This document shows positions 1 through 5,876 of a DNA stretch of 10,483 nucleotides, piece after piece. The first letter of the stretch is position 1, and every line of letters starts with the position of its first letter. The stretch covers positions 1-10,483 of the forward strand of contig CAMAIG010000026.1 in assembly GCA_945835085.1 (NCBI GenBank), read 5' to 3'. The notes beneath the pieces were generated by a model that made no database searches, had not been told where the DNA came from, and saw nothing but the letters and a program-made list of their open reading frames with translations. The DNA comes from an uncultured Ruminococcus sp. GTDB taxonomy: Bacteria; Bacillota; Clostridia; Oscillospirales; Ruminococcaceae. Position numbers and translations under genes: made by a program.

Positions 1-200
1 ACATTATCCCCTATGTCATTACATATATTGATACCGAAAGTATTTCCAAAAAATATGATATGGGCATTGTGATGATAATGACAGGACTTATAGGCGCTGC
101 TGTAGATATAATGGTTTTAATGAGGAAGAAGAGAGATTACGATAGCGAAGGCGATGATGAAGAGTTTTGCGAGGAAGAGGACAATAAGGACACGGAATAA
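1..200 (+). CDS. C-terminal fragment of a membrane protein of unknown function
   Basis: The reading frame is open from the left edge (codons in phase with position 3) to a TAA at 198-200, giving the last 65 residues of a longer protein. The visible part has a hydrophobic segment that could span the membrane (from about MGIVMIMTGLIGAAVDIMVL), then a basic stop-transfer cluster (RKKR), then a strongly acidic tail rich in Asp and Glu with one Cys. By the positive-inside rule, the acidic tail probably lies in the cytoplasm. The gene ends one base before the perfect hairpin terminator at 201-246, which supports it being a real gene end. No family can be named from this fragment, and its start lies outside the window. 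Confidence 0.7.
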   Translation, partial: IIPYVITYIDTESISKKYDMGIVMIMTGLIGAAVDIMVLMRKKRDYDSEGDDEEFCEEEDNKDTE

Positions 201-246
201 AAACGGGGCTTATGCAGTTTTTCATGCATAAGCCCCGTTTTTTAAT
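201..246. terminator. Bidirectional intrinsic terminator
   Basis: A perfect 16-bp inverted repeat (arms 201-216 and 225-240, loop 217-224) has a GGGGC core and is flanked by A residues on the left and T residues on the right. Read on the + strand it ends in a T run after the stem and closes the membrane protein gene. Read on the minus strand it also ends in T residues and lies directly beyond the ldhA stop codon. It therefore serves two convergent genes. Confidence 0.92.
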
Positions 247-1240
247 ATTCGGCACGAACCTTGTTTGCAAATTCGGTTTTTCCCGAGAAAAATTCGTCTG
301 CATTGGACAGTGTGACCTGCGCTATTGAGGACAGCGCCTCCTCTGTGAGAAATGCCTGATGAGAGGTTATTATTACATTGGGCATTGATACAAGCAGTGA
401 AAGCACCTCGTCATCTATGATATCTCCCGAGCGGTCTTCATAAAAGACATCGGTTTCTTCCTCGTATACATCAAGTCCTGCCGCTGCTATCCTCTTTTCC
501 CTCAGCGCCCTCAGAAGCGCTTCGCTGTCTATGAGCTTGCCTCGGGAGGTGTTGATGATGAACGCATTTTTCTTCATGCGGCGAAGGCTGTCCTCGTTTA
601 CGATGTACCTGGTATCCTTTGTGAGAGGACAGTGGAGGGAGATTATATCACTTTCGGCAAAGAGCTTGTCGGTGCTTACATATTCAAAGCCTCTGTCGGC
701 GGCAAATTCATGGTTGGGATAGGGGTCGCTTGCAAGGATATTCATGCCGAAGCCCTTGCAGATATCTATAAATACCTGTCCTATCTTTCCCGTTCCGATA
801 ATTCCCGCTGTCTTTCCGTGAAGGTCGAAGCCTGTAAGACCGTTTATGCTGAAATTATAATCCCTTGTGCGGATATATGATTTGTGCACCTTGCGGTTGA
901 GAAGAAGTATCAGCGCCATGGCGTGCTCTGCCACCGCATAGGGCGAATATGCAGGCACTCGGAGTATAGTAAGCTTTCCCTCGGCATATTTCAGGTCGAT
1001 ATTGTTATAGCCCGCACAGCGCATGAGCAGCAGCTCGGTGCCGTTTTCACGGAGAATGTCTATGACCTCGCTGTTTATATCATCATTAACGAATGCACAG
1101 ACTGCCCTGCAGCCCTTGGAGAGAGCCGCTGTGCCGGGATTCAGCTTATCCTCAAAAAAACGAATGTCATAGTTCTTGTTGTATTTTGTGAAGCTTTCGT
1201 AGTCATAGGGCTTTGTGTCAAAAAATGCGATCTTTTCCAT
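242..1240 (-). CDS. ldhA: D-lactate dehydrogenase (D-2-hydroxyacid dehydrogenase family)
   Basis: NAD-dependent reduction of pyruvate to D-lactate, a cytoplasmic fermentation step that regenerates NAD+. The 332-residue protein has the usual length of the LdhA group. Visible motifs are RCAGYNNIDL and AVAEHA in the catalytic domain, the Rossmann loop GTGKIG (residues 149-154), the catalytic Arg233 in NTSRG, catalytic Glu262 in DVYEEE and catalytic His294 in SHQAFLTEEA. The Arg-to-His spacing of 61 residues equals that in E. coli LdhA, and the SHQAFLT block favours D-LDH over other 2-hydroxyacid dehydrogenases. The start is the ATG at 1240: a GGGAGG motif lies just before it. An upstream in-frame ATG at 1252 would place this Shine-Dalgarno inside the gene. 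It follows the PBP gene by 42 bp with no terminator between, so co-transcription is likely. Confidence 0.9.
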   Translation of the reverse strand: MEKIAFFDTKPYDYESFTKYNKNYDIRFFEDKLNPGTAALSKGCRAVCAFVNDDINSEVIDILRENGTELLLMRCAGYNNIDLKYAEGKLTILRVPAYSPYAVAEHAMALILLLNRKVHKSYIRTRDYNFSINGLTGFDLHGKTAGIIGTGKIGQVFIDICKGFGMNILASDPYPNHEFAADRGFEYVSTDKLFAESDIISLHCPLTKDTRYIVNEDSLRRMKKNAFIINTSRGKLIDSEALLRALREKRIAAAGLDVYEEETDVFYEDRSGDIIDDEVLSLLVSMPNVIITSHQAFLTEEALSSIAQVTLSNADEFFSGKTEFANKVRAEY

Positions 1241-1282
1241 AGTTCCTCCCATTATAGTTTGATGTTTTTATTATGCATATTA

Positions 1283-2893
1283 TCACCCTTGATATGCGCT
1301 GCTTTCCATTAAAAACACCTCGTCTGCTATCTCCTTGAAAACAGGGCCGCAGGTAAGGTTTCCCGATACTCCCTCCTCTATCATTATTGTAACGGCATAT
1401 CTGGGCTTTATTGCAGGAAAAAAGCCTGTGAACCAGCAGTTGAGCTTTTCCCGCCCGTATTCGTCATAGGTCCAGGTCTGGGCGGTGGAGGTCTTTCCCC
1501 CGCCTGTTGTATGCTCGGGCACTGCGGTCGAATTATCCTTATAAATTGTCGATATCATAAAGCTTCTGAGCTTGTCTGCCGTGGACCTTTCCATGACCCT
1601 TTCAAATGCGGGAGCTATGGCTGCGGCAGCGCTTTCGTGGGCAATATCCGTGGTGCCGTGGACAAGTATGGGCTTAGGCTCCATTCCTTCATTTGCAATT
1701 GCGGCTGTGAGAAGGGTTATCTGAAGGGGTGTGGCTGTTAGCTTTCCCTGACCAAAGCAGAAATTTGCCTTTTCCTCGGGGACGGCAAGCTCCTCTTCCG
1801 ATGTGAGATATCCCGAGGCGGAATATATCCCGCTGCACAGTCTTGTTTGGCTGCCAAAGCCTGCTTTTTCGGCAAAATCATGGAGAATGTCCGTCGGTAT
1901 ATCCCGACCCAGGGCTATGAAATAGGGATTGCAGGACTGCACCATTGCCATTCGCATATTAAGATTTCCATGACCTCCGAAAAGGTGACAGCCGAATTCA
2001 TTTTGACGTATCCGGATGCTGCCTGTGCAGTTATAGGAATAGCTGTCAGAAATGCCGTATTCCACGGCGGCTCCTGCGGTTATGAGCTTAAATATAGAGC
2101 CTACGCTGTATGCCGAGAATGCACGGTTTATAAAGGGAGAATCGGTGCTGTCAAGGCTGTTTTCGGGGTATATAGGGTCAAAAACGGGCTTGCTTACCAC
2201 AGCGCAAAGCTCTCCCGTGGCAATATCCATTACTATGGCAGCACCCTTTTCCACATTCGCCATTGCCTTTTCGCATATCTGCTGGATATCCTTGTCGATG
2301 GAAGTGAGAAGCCCCGTTTCGTAGCTTGAGGTGTATTTCAGCGAAAGTCCGCTGCCCTCCAGCATATCTCCTTTGGCGTCAGTGCTGTAAATGAGCGTCA
2401 CTGTGCTTCTGGGCTGCCTGAGAATATCGTCATAGCCCATTTCAAGTCCGCATACGCCGCATTCCTCTCCCGTGTAGCCGATTATATGTGCTGCGGGCTG
2501 ATCCTCCGAGTAGCGTTTTTTTACGGTTATCACATCTGCCGAGGAGATGTCCTTTGTATTTACCTCGCATAGAAAAAGTGCGCTGCCGTCAATGCAGCTT
2601 TCGTATTTATCCCTGTCGGTTATTTTTTCATCAAGCTCTGCCCTGTCAGCAGTATCGGGATTGATGGCTGCGATATATGTTTCCTCCGTGTTCACAAGAG
2701 GCTCTCCGTGTCTGTCGTAAATATCCCCATAGGAGCAGACAAGGGTTACCTCTCTGGGAGCTGACAAATCAAAGGCAGAGTAATAATCTCTATTGAAATT
2801 TATCCTTGTTAGCTGAATTATCAGCCCTGTTCCGCACAGGGCGAAAAGGACTGCTATTATTACAATATTTTTTCCTGCTTTGCTTCGGAACAT
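1283..2893 (-). CDS. Class B penicillin-binding protein (D,D-transpeptidase)
   Basis: A membrane-anchored transpeptidase that cross-links peptidoglycan outside the cell, acting with a glycosyltransferase partner (SEDS type in this family). The 536-residue protein starts with a short cytoplasmic stretch, a single membrane anchor (about residues 9-29), a dimerisation domain with the family's GDIYDRHGEPL block, then the transpeptidase domain. The active-site SxxK is SIFK (Ser266, Lys269), SxN is SCN (320-322), and FGQG..TATPLQ (from residue 380) is typical of class B enzymes. The third motif reads KTS (467-469) where KTG is usual. The start ATG at 2893 follows GGAGGGG at good spacing; the frame is open further upstream, but that extension would translate the Shine-Dalgarno. 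It could be a PBP2/FtsI-like or SpoVD-like paralogue; I cannot decide which. Confidence 0.88.
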   Translation of the reverse strand: MFRSKAGKNIVIIAVLFALCGTGLIIQLTRINFNRDYYSAFDLSAPREVTLVCSYGDIYDRHGEPLVNTEETYIAAINPDTADRAELDEKITDRDKYESCIDGSALFLCEVNTKDISSADVITVKKRYSEDQPAAHIIGYTGEECGVCGLEMGYDDILRQPRSTVTLIYSTDAKGDMLEGSGLSLKYTSSYETGLLTSIDKDIQQICEKAMANVEKGAAIVMDIATGELCAVVSKPVFDPIYPENSLDSTDSPFINRAFSAYSVGSIFKLITAGAAVEYGISDSYSYNCTGSIRIRQNEFGCHLFGGHGNLNMRMAMVQSCNPYFIALGRDIPTDILHDFAEKAGFGSQTRLCSGIYSASGYLTSEEELAVPEEKANFCFGQGKLTATPLQITLLTAAIANEGMEPKPILVHGTTDIAHESAAAAIAPAFERVMERSTADKLRSFMISTIYKDNSTAVPEHTTGGGKTSTAQTWTYDEYGREKLNCWFTGFFPAIKPRYAVTIMIEEGVSGNLTCGPVFKEIADEVFLMESSAYQG

Positions 2894-2898
2894 TATGA

Positions 2899-2929
2899 CC
2901 CCTCCGGGATAATTATTGCCGTTGGAGGG
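2899..2929 (-). promoter_or_regulatory. Hairpin masking the Shine-Dalgarno of the PBP gene
   Basis: On the minus strand CCCTCC (2929-2924) can pair perfectly over 6 bp with GGAGGG (2905-2900), which is the core of the Shine-Dalgarno for the PBP start at 2893. The loop is 18 nt. When formed, the helix would block ribosome entry. A second perfect hairpin, GAGTGT/ACACTC with a 4-nt loop (2947-2962), lies at the end of the preceding gene and has no T run. Pairing is visible in the sequence; a regulatory role is inferred. Confidence 0.4.
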
Positions 2930-2960
2930 ATATTTATTCACATAGGGAGTGTTGCCACAC

Positions 2961-3707
2961 TCAGAAAACAAGTTCAAAAAGTATGAGCAGCAGGGGCTGA
3001 TGCACTGCGTATATTATAAGAGAATGCCTGCCGATAAATCCCACTGCTCCCGATCTTATTCTGTAAAACCAGCCGGGCAGCTTATGCTCCGATATGGGTC
3101 TGTAAAGTGCATTTCCTGCAAGAAACATGAAATAATAGGGGATAATGGGAAAATAATCGGCGCTTCGGAAGGTGTCCGATCTTATGCCAATGGGATAAAG
3201 GTAGTCAAGCCCCGTGAGCCTCGGGATATTTATCTCTGTGAAAATGAGCCATATGGAGCCTCTGTGGAAATTACGGAAAACTATCCACATCACAAGGGCG
3301 AAGGCAAGAAGCCCCTGCCAGGGTATTTTATCGAGAAAGGGCTTTATGAGAGCTGTTATGACCATGCAGGCTCCGAAACAGCTTATCACGCCGAAAACAA
3401 TCAGCTCCGAGGGCATGAATATTGATGTGGCGGCTGTTATTCCCCAGCCGAGAATATAAAGGAGGGCACCTCGTTTCAGAGAGTTTCGGGAGTAGCCCGC
3501 ACATATTCCCGAAACCGCAAATAGTACCCACAGAAATCCCGTATGGAAAATTTCAAAGCCGTGATTTCCCGGAGTGAGGAAGGAGGGGATATCCTTACCG
3601 TATATGAATTTCAGGTCGTAAAGTATATGATACATTATCACAAGTATCATTGCGATACCTCGGAGAAGATCAAGTATCTCTACCCGTTCTCTTTTTTTCG
3701 TATCCAT
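2961..3707 (-). CDS. HGSNAT/DUF1624-type multi-pass membrane acyltransferase
   Basis: A 248-residue integral membrane protein with about seven hydrophobic segments. It shows the family layout of heparan-alpha-glucosaminide N-acetyltransferase catalytic-domain proteins: an N-terminal RVEILDLLRGIAMILVIMYH block with His27, LFAVSGICAGYSRN (about 62-75), SADYFPIIPYYFMFLAG (about 182-198), and the C-terminal GRHSLIIYAVHQPLL. Family members are thought to move acyl groups across the membrane to a sugar acceptor; the bacterial substrate is not known. The start is ATG 3707, preceded by AGGGGG at proper spacing; upstream in-frame codons run through a terminator hairpin and are not credible coding. It ends 67 bp before the PBP gene on the same strand, which hints at an envelope role. 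Confidence 0.72.
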   Translation of the reverse strand: MDTKKRERVEILDLLRGIAMILVIMYHILYDLKFIYGKDIPSFLTPGNHGFEIFHTGFLWVLFAVSGICAGYSRNSLKRGALLYILGWGITAATSIFMPSELIVFGVISCFGACMVITALIKPFLDKIPWQGLLAFALVMWIVFRNFHRGSIWLIFTEINIPRLTGLDYLYPIGIRSDTFRSADYFPIIPYYFMFLAGNALYRPISEHKLPGWFYRIRSGAVGFIGRHSLIIYAVHQPLLLILFELVF

Positions 3708-3722
3708 TACGTCCCCCTTATC

Positions 3723-3744
3723 AAAAAAGCGGCACAAAGCCGCT
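3723..3744 (-). terminator. Intrinsic terminator between birA and the acyltransferase gene
   Basis: On the minus strand AGCGGC (3744-3739), a 5-nt loop and GCCGCT (3733-3728) form a perfect 6-bp GC-rich stem followed at once by six T residues. This is a standard Rho-independent terminator. It lies past the birA stop, but the T run ends only about 15 nt before the acyltransferase start codon and next to its Shine-Dalgarno, so it may also act as an attenuator. I found no convincing minus-strand promoter between it and birA. Confidence 0.72.
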
Positions 3745-3814
3745 CCGTCTGTCGAAAAAGTCAAAATGTTGAGCTAAACAGAAAATTCCTTTGCAAATAT
3801 GGCTTCAATACTAT

Positions 3815-3879
3815 CGTTACCGAGCCACAAAACAAAGGGATTTCTGCTATCTGCCTAACGAGTTGGCTTCATCGGCTCG
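3815..3879 (+). repeat. Dispersed two-box element, copy A
   Basis: First of three copies. Box 1 CGTTACCGAGCCACAAA begins at 3815, box 2 CTAACGAG spans 3855-3862, and exactly 30 nt separate ACCGAGCC from AACGAG. Box 2 runs into a hairpin: CGAGTTGG (3859-3866), loop CTTCA, TCGGCTCG (3872-3879). Three of the eight pairs are G-T, so they pair in RNA made from the + strand but not in RNA from the minus strand, which favours + orientation as the functional one. This copy lies between birA and the acyltransferase gene, antisense to both. It is the most divergent copy in box 1 (A for G). Confidence 0.6.
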
Positions 3880-3884
3880 CTGAA

Positions 3885-4853
3885 TTATTCGTTCAGTGAA
3901 ACAACGCCGCTGGAGATAGCTTCTTCCGTTCCGTTGTCTTTTCTTATGATGAGCTTTCCGAAGCTGTCTATGCCCACTGCAAGCACATTTTCGGAAACAT
4001 CGTTTCTTGTAAGGGTTATCTGCTTGCCGATAAGTATAGAGCGGCGGCGGTATTCCTCAATAAATTCCTGGGAGCTTATGCAGTCAAGCTGCTTTTCAAG
4101 GCAGTTTAAGACCTCAGCCGCAAGTCTGCTTCGGCTAACGCTTTTTCCCGAAAGCGCACGAATGCTTGTGGCGATATCCTCAAGCTCCTTGGGGAAGGTG
4201 GTGTTCAGCACATTTATGCCGATGCCTATTACCGCATAGTCAAGCCCGCCCTGCTCAACGCCTACGGCAGCCTCGGTAAGTATGCCGCAAAGCTTTTTGC
4301 CCCCGGCGTATATGTCATTGACCCATTTTATGCCGCAGCTAAGCCCGCTGACATTCTCGATAGCCTGGGCTACTGCCACTGCCGCACAGGAGGTTATCAT
4401 AAGGGCATGGTCTATAGTAAGCTTGGGACGGATGACCACACTCATGTATATTCCCTGGTTGTTGGGCGAATGGAAGGTCTTGCCCATTCTGCCTCTGCCT
4501 GATGTCTGCTGCTCGGAAATAACGGCTGTGCCGTGAACTGCTCCCAGCTGGGCAAGGCTTTTGGCAAAATTATTGGTGGAATCCACCGTCTTGAAAACGT
4601 CCATTTTTCTGCCAAGCTGTTTTGTTTCGAGATATGAGAAAATAGAAGGTTCGTTCAGTATGTCATTATCGCTTGTCAGACAATATCCGCGGTTCGTTAC
4701 GGCAGTTATGGTATAGCCGTCGTCCCGAAGCTGCTTGACTGCTTTCCAGATGGCGCTGCGTGTCATGCCGAGAGCAACAGCGATCTTATTTCCGGAAATG
4801 CTTTTTCCTCTGTTTTCTTCAAGTATTTCCAGAACCTTGTCCTTTAAAGCCAT
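3885..4853 (-). CDS. birA: Bifunctional biotin--[acetyl-CoA carboxylase] ligase / biotin operon repressor
   Basis: Activates biotin with ATP to biotinyl-5'-AMP and attaches it to a lysine of biotin-dependent carboxylase subunits in the cytoplasm. The 322-residue protein has an N-terminal winged helix-turn-helix (about residues 5-60, with SGNKIAVALGMTRSAIWKAV), which marks the regulatory class. The catalytic domain carries DSTN (91-94), the biotin/adenylate loop GRGRMG (119-124), KWVND (176-180, usually KWPND, with the catalytic Lys) and IGIGINV (209-215). A C-terminal SH3-like domain follows from about residue 270. The start ATG at 4853 follows an AGAAGGGA Shine-Dalgarno. Transcription probably starts near 4949 from the promoter at 4956-4984, leaving a leader of about 95 nt with a terminator-like hairpin. 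No other biotin gene is in the window. Confidence 0.95.
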   Translation of the reverse strand: MALKDKVLEILEENRGKSISGNKIAVALGMTRSAIWKAVKQLRDDGYTITAVTNRGYCLTSDNDILNEPSIFSYLETKQLGRKMDVFKTVDSTNNFAKSLAQLGAVHGTAVISEQQTSGRGRMGKTFHSPNNQGIYMSVVIRPKLTIDHALMITSCAAVAVAQAIENVSGLSCGIKWVNDIYAGGKKLCGILTEAAVGVEQGGLDYAVIGIGINVLNTTFPKELEDIATSIRALSGKSVSRSRLAAEVLNCLEKQLDCISSQEFIEEYRRRSILIGKQITLTRNDVSENVLAVGIDSFGKLIIRKDNGTEEAISSGVVSLNE

Positions 4854-4890
4854 GATTTTTTCCCTTCTTAAAATTATAATAAATCGTTAT

Positions 4891-4937
4891 AAAAAAACTG
4901 CATCTTGCGGCTCATAGGAATTATTTTCCGCAAGACA
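4891..4937 (-). terminator. Terminator-like hairpin in the birA leader
   Basis: On the minus strand TCTTGCGG (4935-4928) pairs perfectly with CCGCAAGA (4910-4903) across a 17-nt loop; two G-T pairs can extend the stem outward. After a few bases it is followed by seven T residues (4897-4891). It lies between the birA promoter and the birA start codon, so it would cut the transcript short after about 60 nt unless bypassed. The predicted RNA start is only about 12 nt before the stem, which leaves little room for a classical upstream anti-terminator. It could also end transcription from elsewhere on the minus strand. Confidence 0.5.
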
Positions 4938-4955
4938 AAATAATGTTTCATTTAA

Positions 4956-4984
4956 ATAATATCACAGCCCCGAGATTATGTCAA
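4956..4984 (-). promoter_or_regulatory. Sigma-A promoter of birA
   Basis: On the minus strand a perfect -35 TTGACA (4984-4979) and -10 TATTAT (4961-4956, one mismatch to consensus) are separated by exactly 17 bp. The RNA start would be near 4949, followed by a leader of about 95 nt to the birA ATG. Confidence 0.82.
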
Positions 4985-5001
4985 GCATTTTTGAACATTT
5001 T

Positions 5002-5052
5002 TTGTTAACAAAAAGATTAAAATCTGTATACTAATTTGTGAATGTTAACAAT
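5002..5052. promoter_or_regulatory. Paired TGTTAACA palindromes around a putative -10 box
   Basis: Two identical 8-bp palindromes TGTTAACA lie at 5003-5010 and 5043-5050, centred 40 bp apart, close to four helical turns. Between them is TATACT (5027-5032), a plausible -10 for + strand transcription toward ytaF, with TTAACA (5005-5010) 16 bp upstream as a poor -35. BirA operators in many bacteria are built from TTGTTAAC-like arms in inverted order about 15 bp apart. The spacing here is larger, so a BirA operator is possible but not established. The site is AT-rich, and chance recurrence cannot be excluded. Confidence 0.35.
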
Positions 5053-5102
5053 GCTGAAAAAAGGGGGATTCCTTAGGGTAATGCGAATAATGTTTAAATT
5101 AT

Positions 5103-5172
5103 CGGTACCGAGCCGCAAAATATATTAACCACAGTAGATAAACCAACGAGTTTGCAGGGGGGCTCCCCCCCC
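5103..5172 (+). repeat. Dispersed two-box element, copy B
   Basis: Second copy. Box 1 CGGTACCGAGCCGCAAA starts at 5103, box 2 CCAACGAG spans 5143-5150, with 30 nt between ACCGAGCC and AACGAG. The following hairpin is formed by six G residues (5157-5162) and eight C residues (5165-5172) around CT. This copy also has complementary GCAAA (5115-5119) and TTTGC (5151-5155). It lies about 40 bp before ytaF on the same strand, so it would be part of a ytaF leader if transcription starts near 5039. Upstream of box 1 a short bulged hairpin (5081-5104 region) can form. Confidence 0.62.
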
Positions 5173-5213
5173 TTCACATAATCCTTTTCCACGAATATAC
5201 TGATAAAAAATGC

Positions 5214-5822
5214 ATGGGAGGGGAGCATACGGAAGCGGTTTTAATTGCGGCAGCTACTTCTGCGGATATTTTTGCGGCGGTAATGGGACTGAGAGCTGCG
5301 GGGATAAAAATGCCCTTGGGAGCATATGGGGCTGCGGCTCTGAGCGGTTCTCTGATACTTCTTATCACATCTGCCGCCGCTATGGCTCTGGGGACGATCG
5401 TGCAGCTTGAATGGGCGGTATATGCGTCAAAGGCGCTGCTTTTTGCCCTGGGAGCTTATACTGCTTCGGAGGCGTTTCGGTCAACCGGAAAAAAAGAAAG
5501 GCGTGGGGGGATTTTTTCGGGGGCGGATATCATCGGCAGCCCCGAACAGGCAGACAGCGATAATTCAAAGACGCTTTCCCTTTACGAGGCTGCGGCAATG
5601 GGGCTTGCGCTTTCCTCGGATTCTGCGCTCACGGGGATAAGTGCGGGTGCTGCGGGCATTTCTCCTCTGAGGATATTTTTCTGCTCTGCCCTTTTCGGGA
5701 TAATTGCCTGCCTGCTGGGAAATATTGCGGGAGGGTTTCTGGGAGAGAAGCTTAAAGGAAAATTCCCTGCCTCCTTTATTGCAGGGGCGGTGCTTATTCT
5801 GCTTGCATTTTTAATAAAATAA
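5214..5822 (+). CDS. ytaF: YtaF-type sporulation-associated membrane protein (MntP-like fold)
   Basis: A 202-residue integral membrane protein with six predicted spans (about 8-28, 36-62, 66-88, 125-147, 153-177, 187-201) around a polar central loop. Each half carries a conserved acidic residue in the first span, Asp18 in ATSAD and Asp136 in LSSDS, as in the MntP/YtaF family of ion-transport-like proteins. The centre reads SPEQADSDNS..LSLYEAAAMGLALSSD, matching the PE.AD.D.S....EA..LG.ALS.D block that separates YtaF from MntP. YtaF is linked to sporulation by family distribution; its substrate is unknown. The ATG at 5214 is the only standard start near the first span, but no Shine-Dalgarno precedes it. 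A GGGAGGGG lies just inside the coding sequence, and an in-frame stop lies at 5139. It is flanked by copies B and C of the repeat. Confidence 0.8.
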   Translation: MGGEHTEAVLIAAATSADIFAAVMGLRAAGIKMPLGAYGAAALSGSLILLITSAAAMALGTIVQLEWAVYASKALLFALGAYTASEAFRSTGKKERRGGIFSGADIIGSPEQADSDNSKTLSLYEAAAMGLALSSDSALTGISAGAAGISPLRIFFCSALFGIIACLLGNIAGGFLGEKLKGKFPASFIAGAVLILLAFLIK

Positions 5823-5841
5823 GGCTGCGTTACTGTGATGG

Positions 5842-5870
5842 TTGATTATTTGTCGTTTTTCTGTTATAAT
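5842..5870 (+). promoter_or_regulatory. Strong sigma-A promoter upstream of a non-coding stretch
   Basis: A -35 TTGATT (5842-5847) and a perfect -10 TATAAT (5865-5870) are separated by exactly 17 bp. The RNA would start near 5877. No credible coding start with a ribosome binding site follows for more than 300 bp, so the product is probably an RNA or a very long leader of the GNAT gene. Confidence 0.78.
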
Positions 5871-5876
5871 GTGGAT

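Noticed and set aside
1251..1279. TATAAT on the minus strand before ldhA as a promoter
   Set aside because: It overlaps the ribosome binding region, would start RNA at the start codon, and has no -35 at the right distance.
3850..3900. Integron attC-like look of copy A (GCCTAAC ... CGTTCAG)
   Set aside because: Copies B and C lack the matching outer core sites, the right part of copy A is birA coding sequence, and no integrase is present.
5103..5120. T-box leader, because copy B reads GGTACCGAG
   Set aside because: The T-box core TGGNACCGCG is not present, copies A and C diverge there, and the other T-box motifs are missing.
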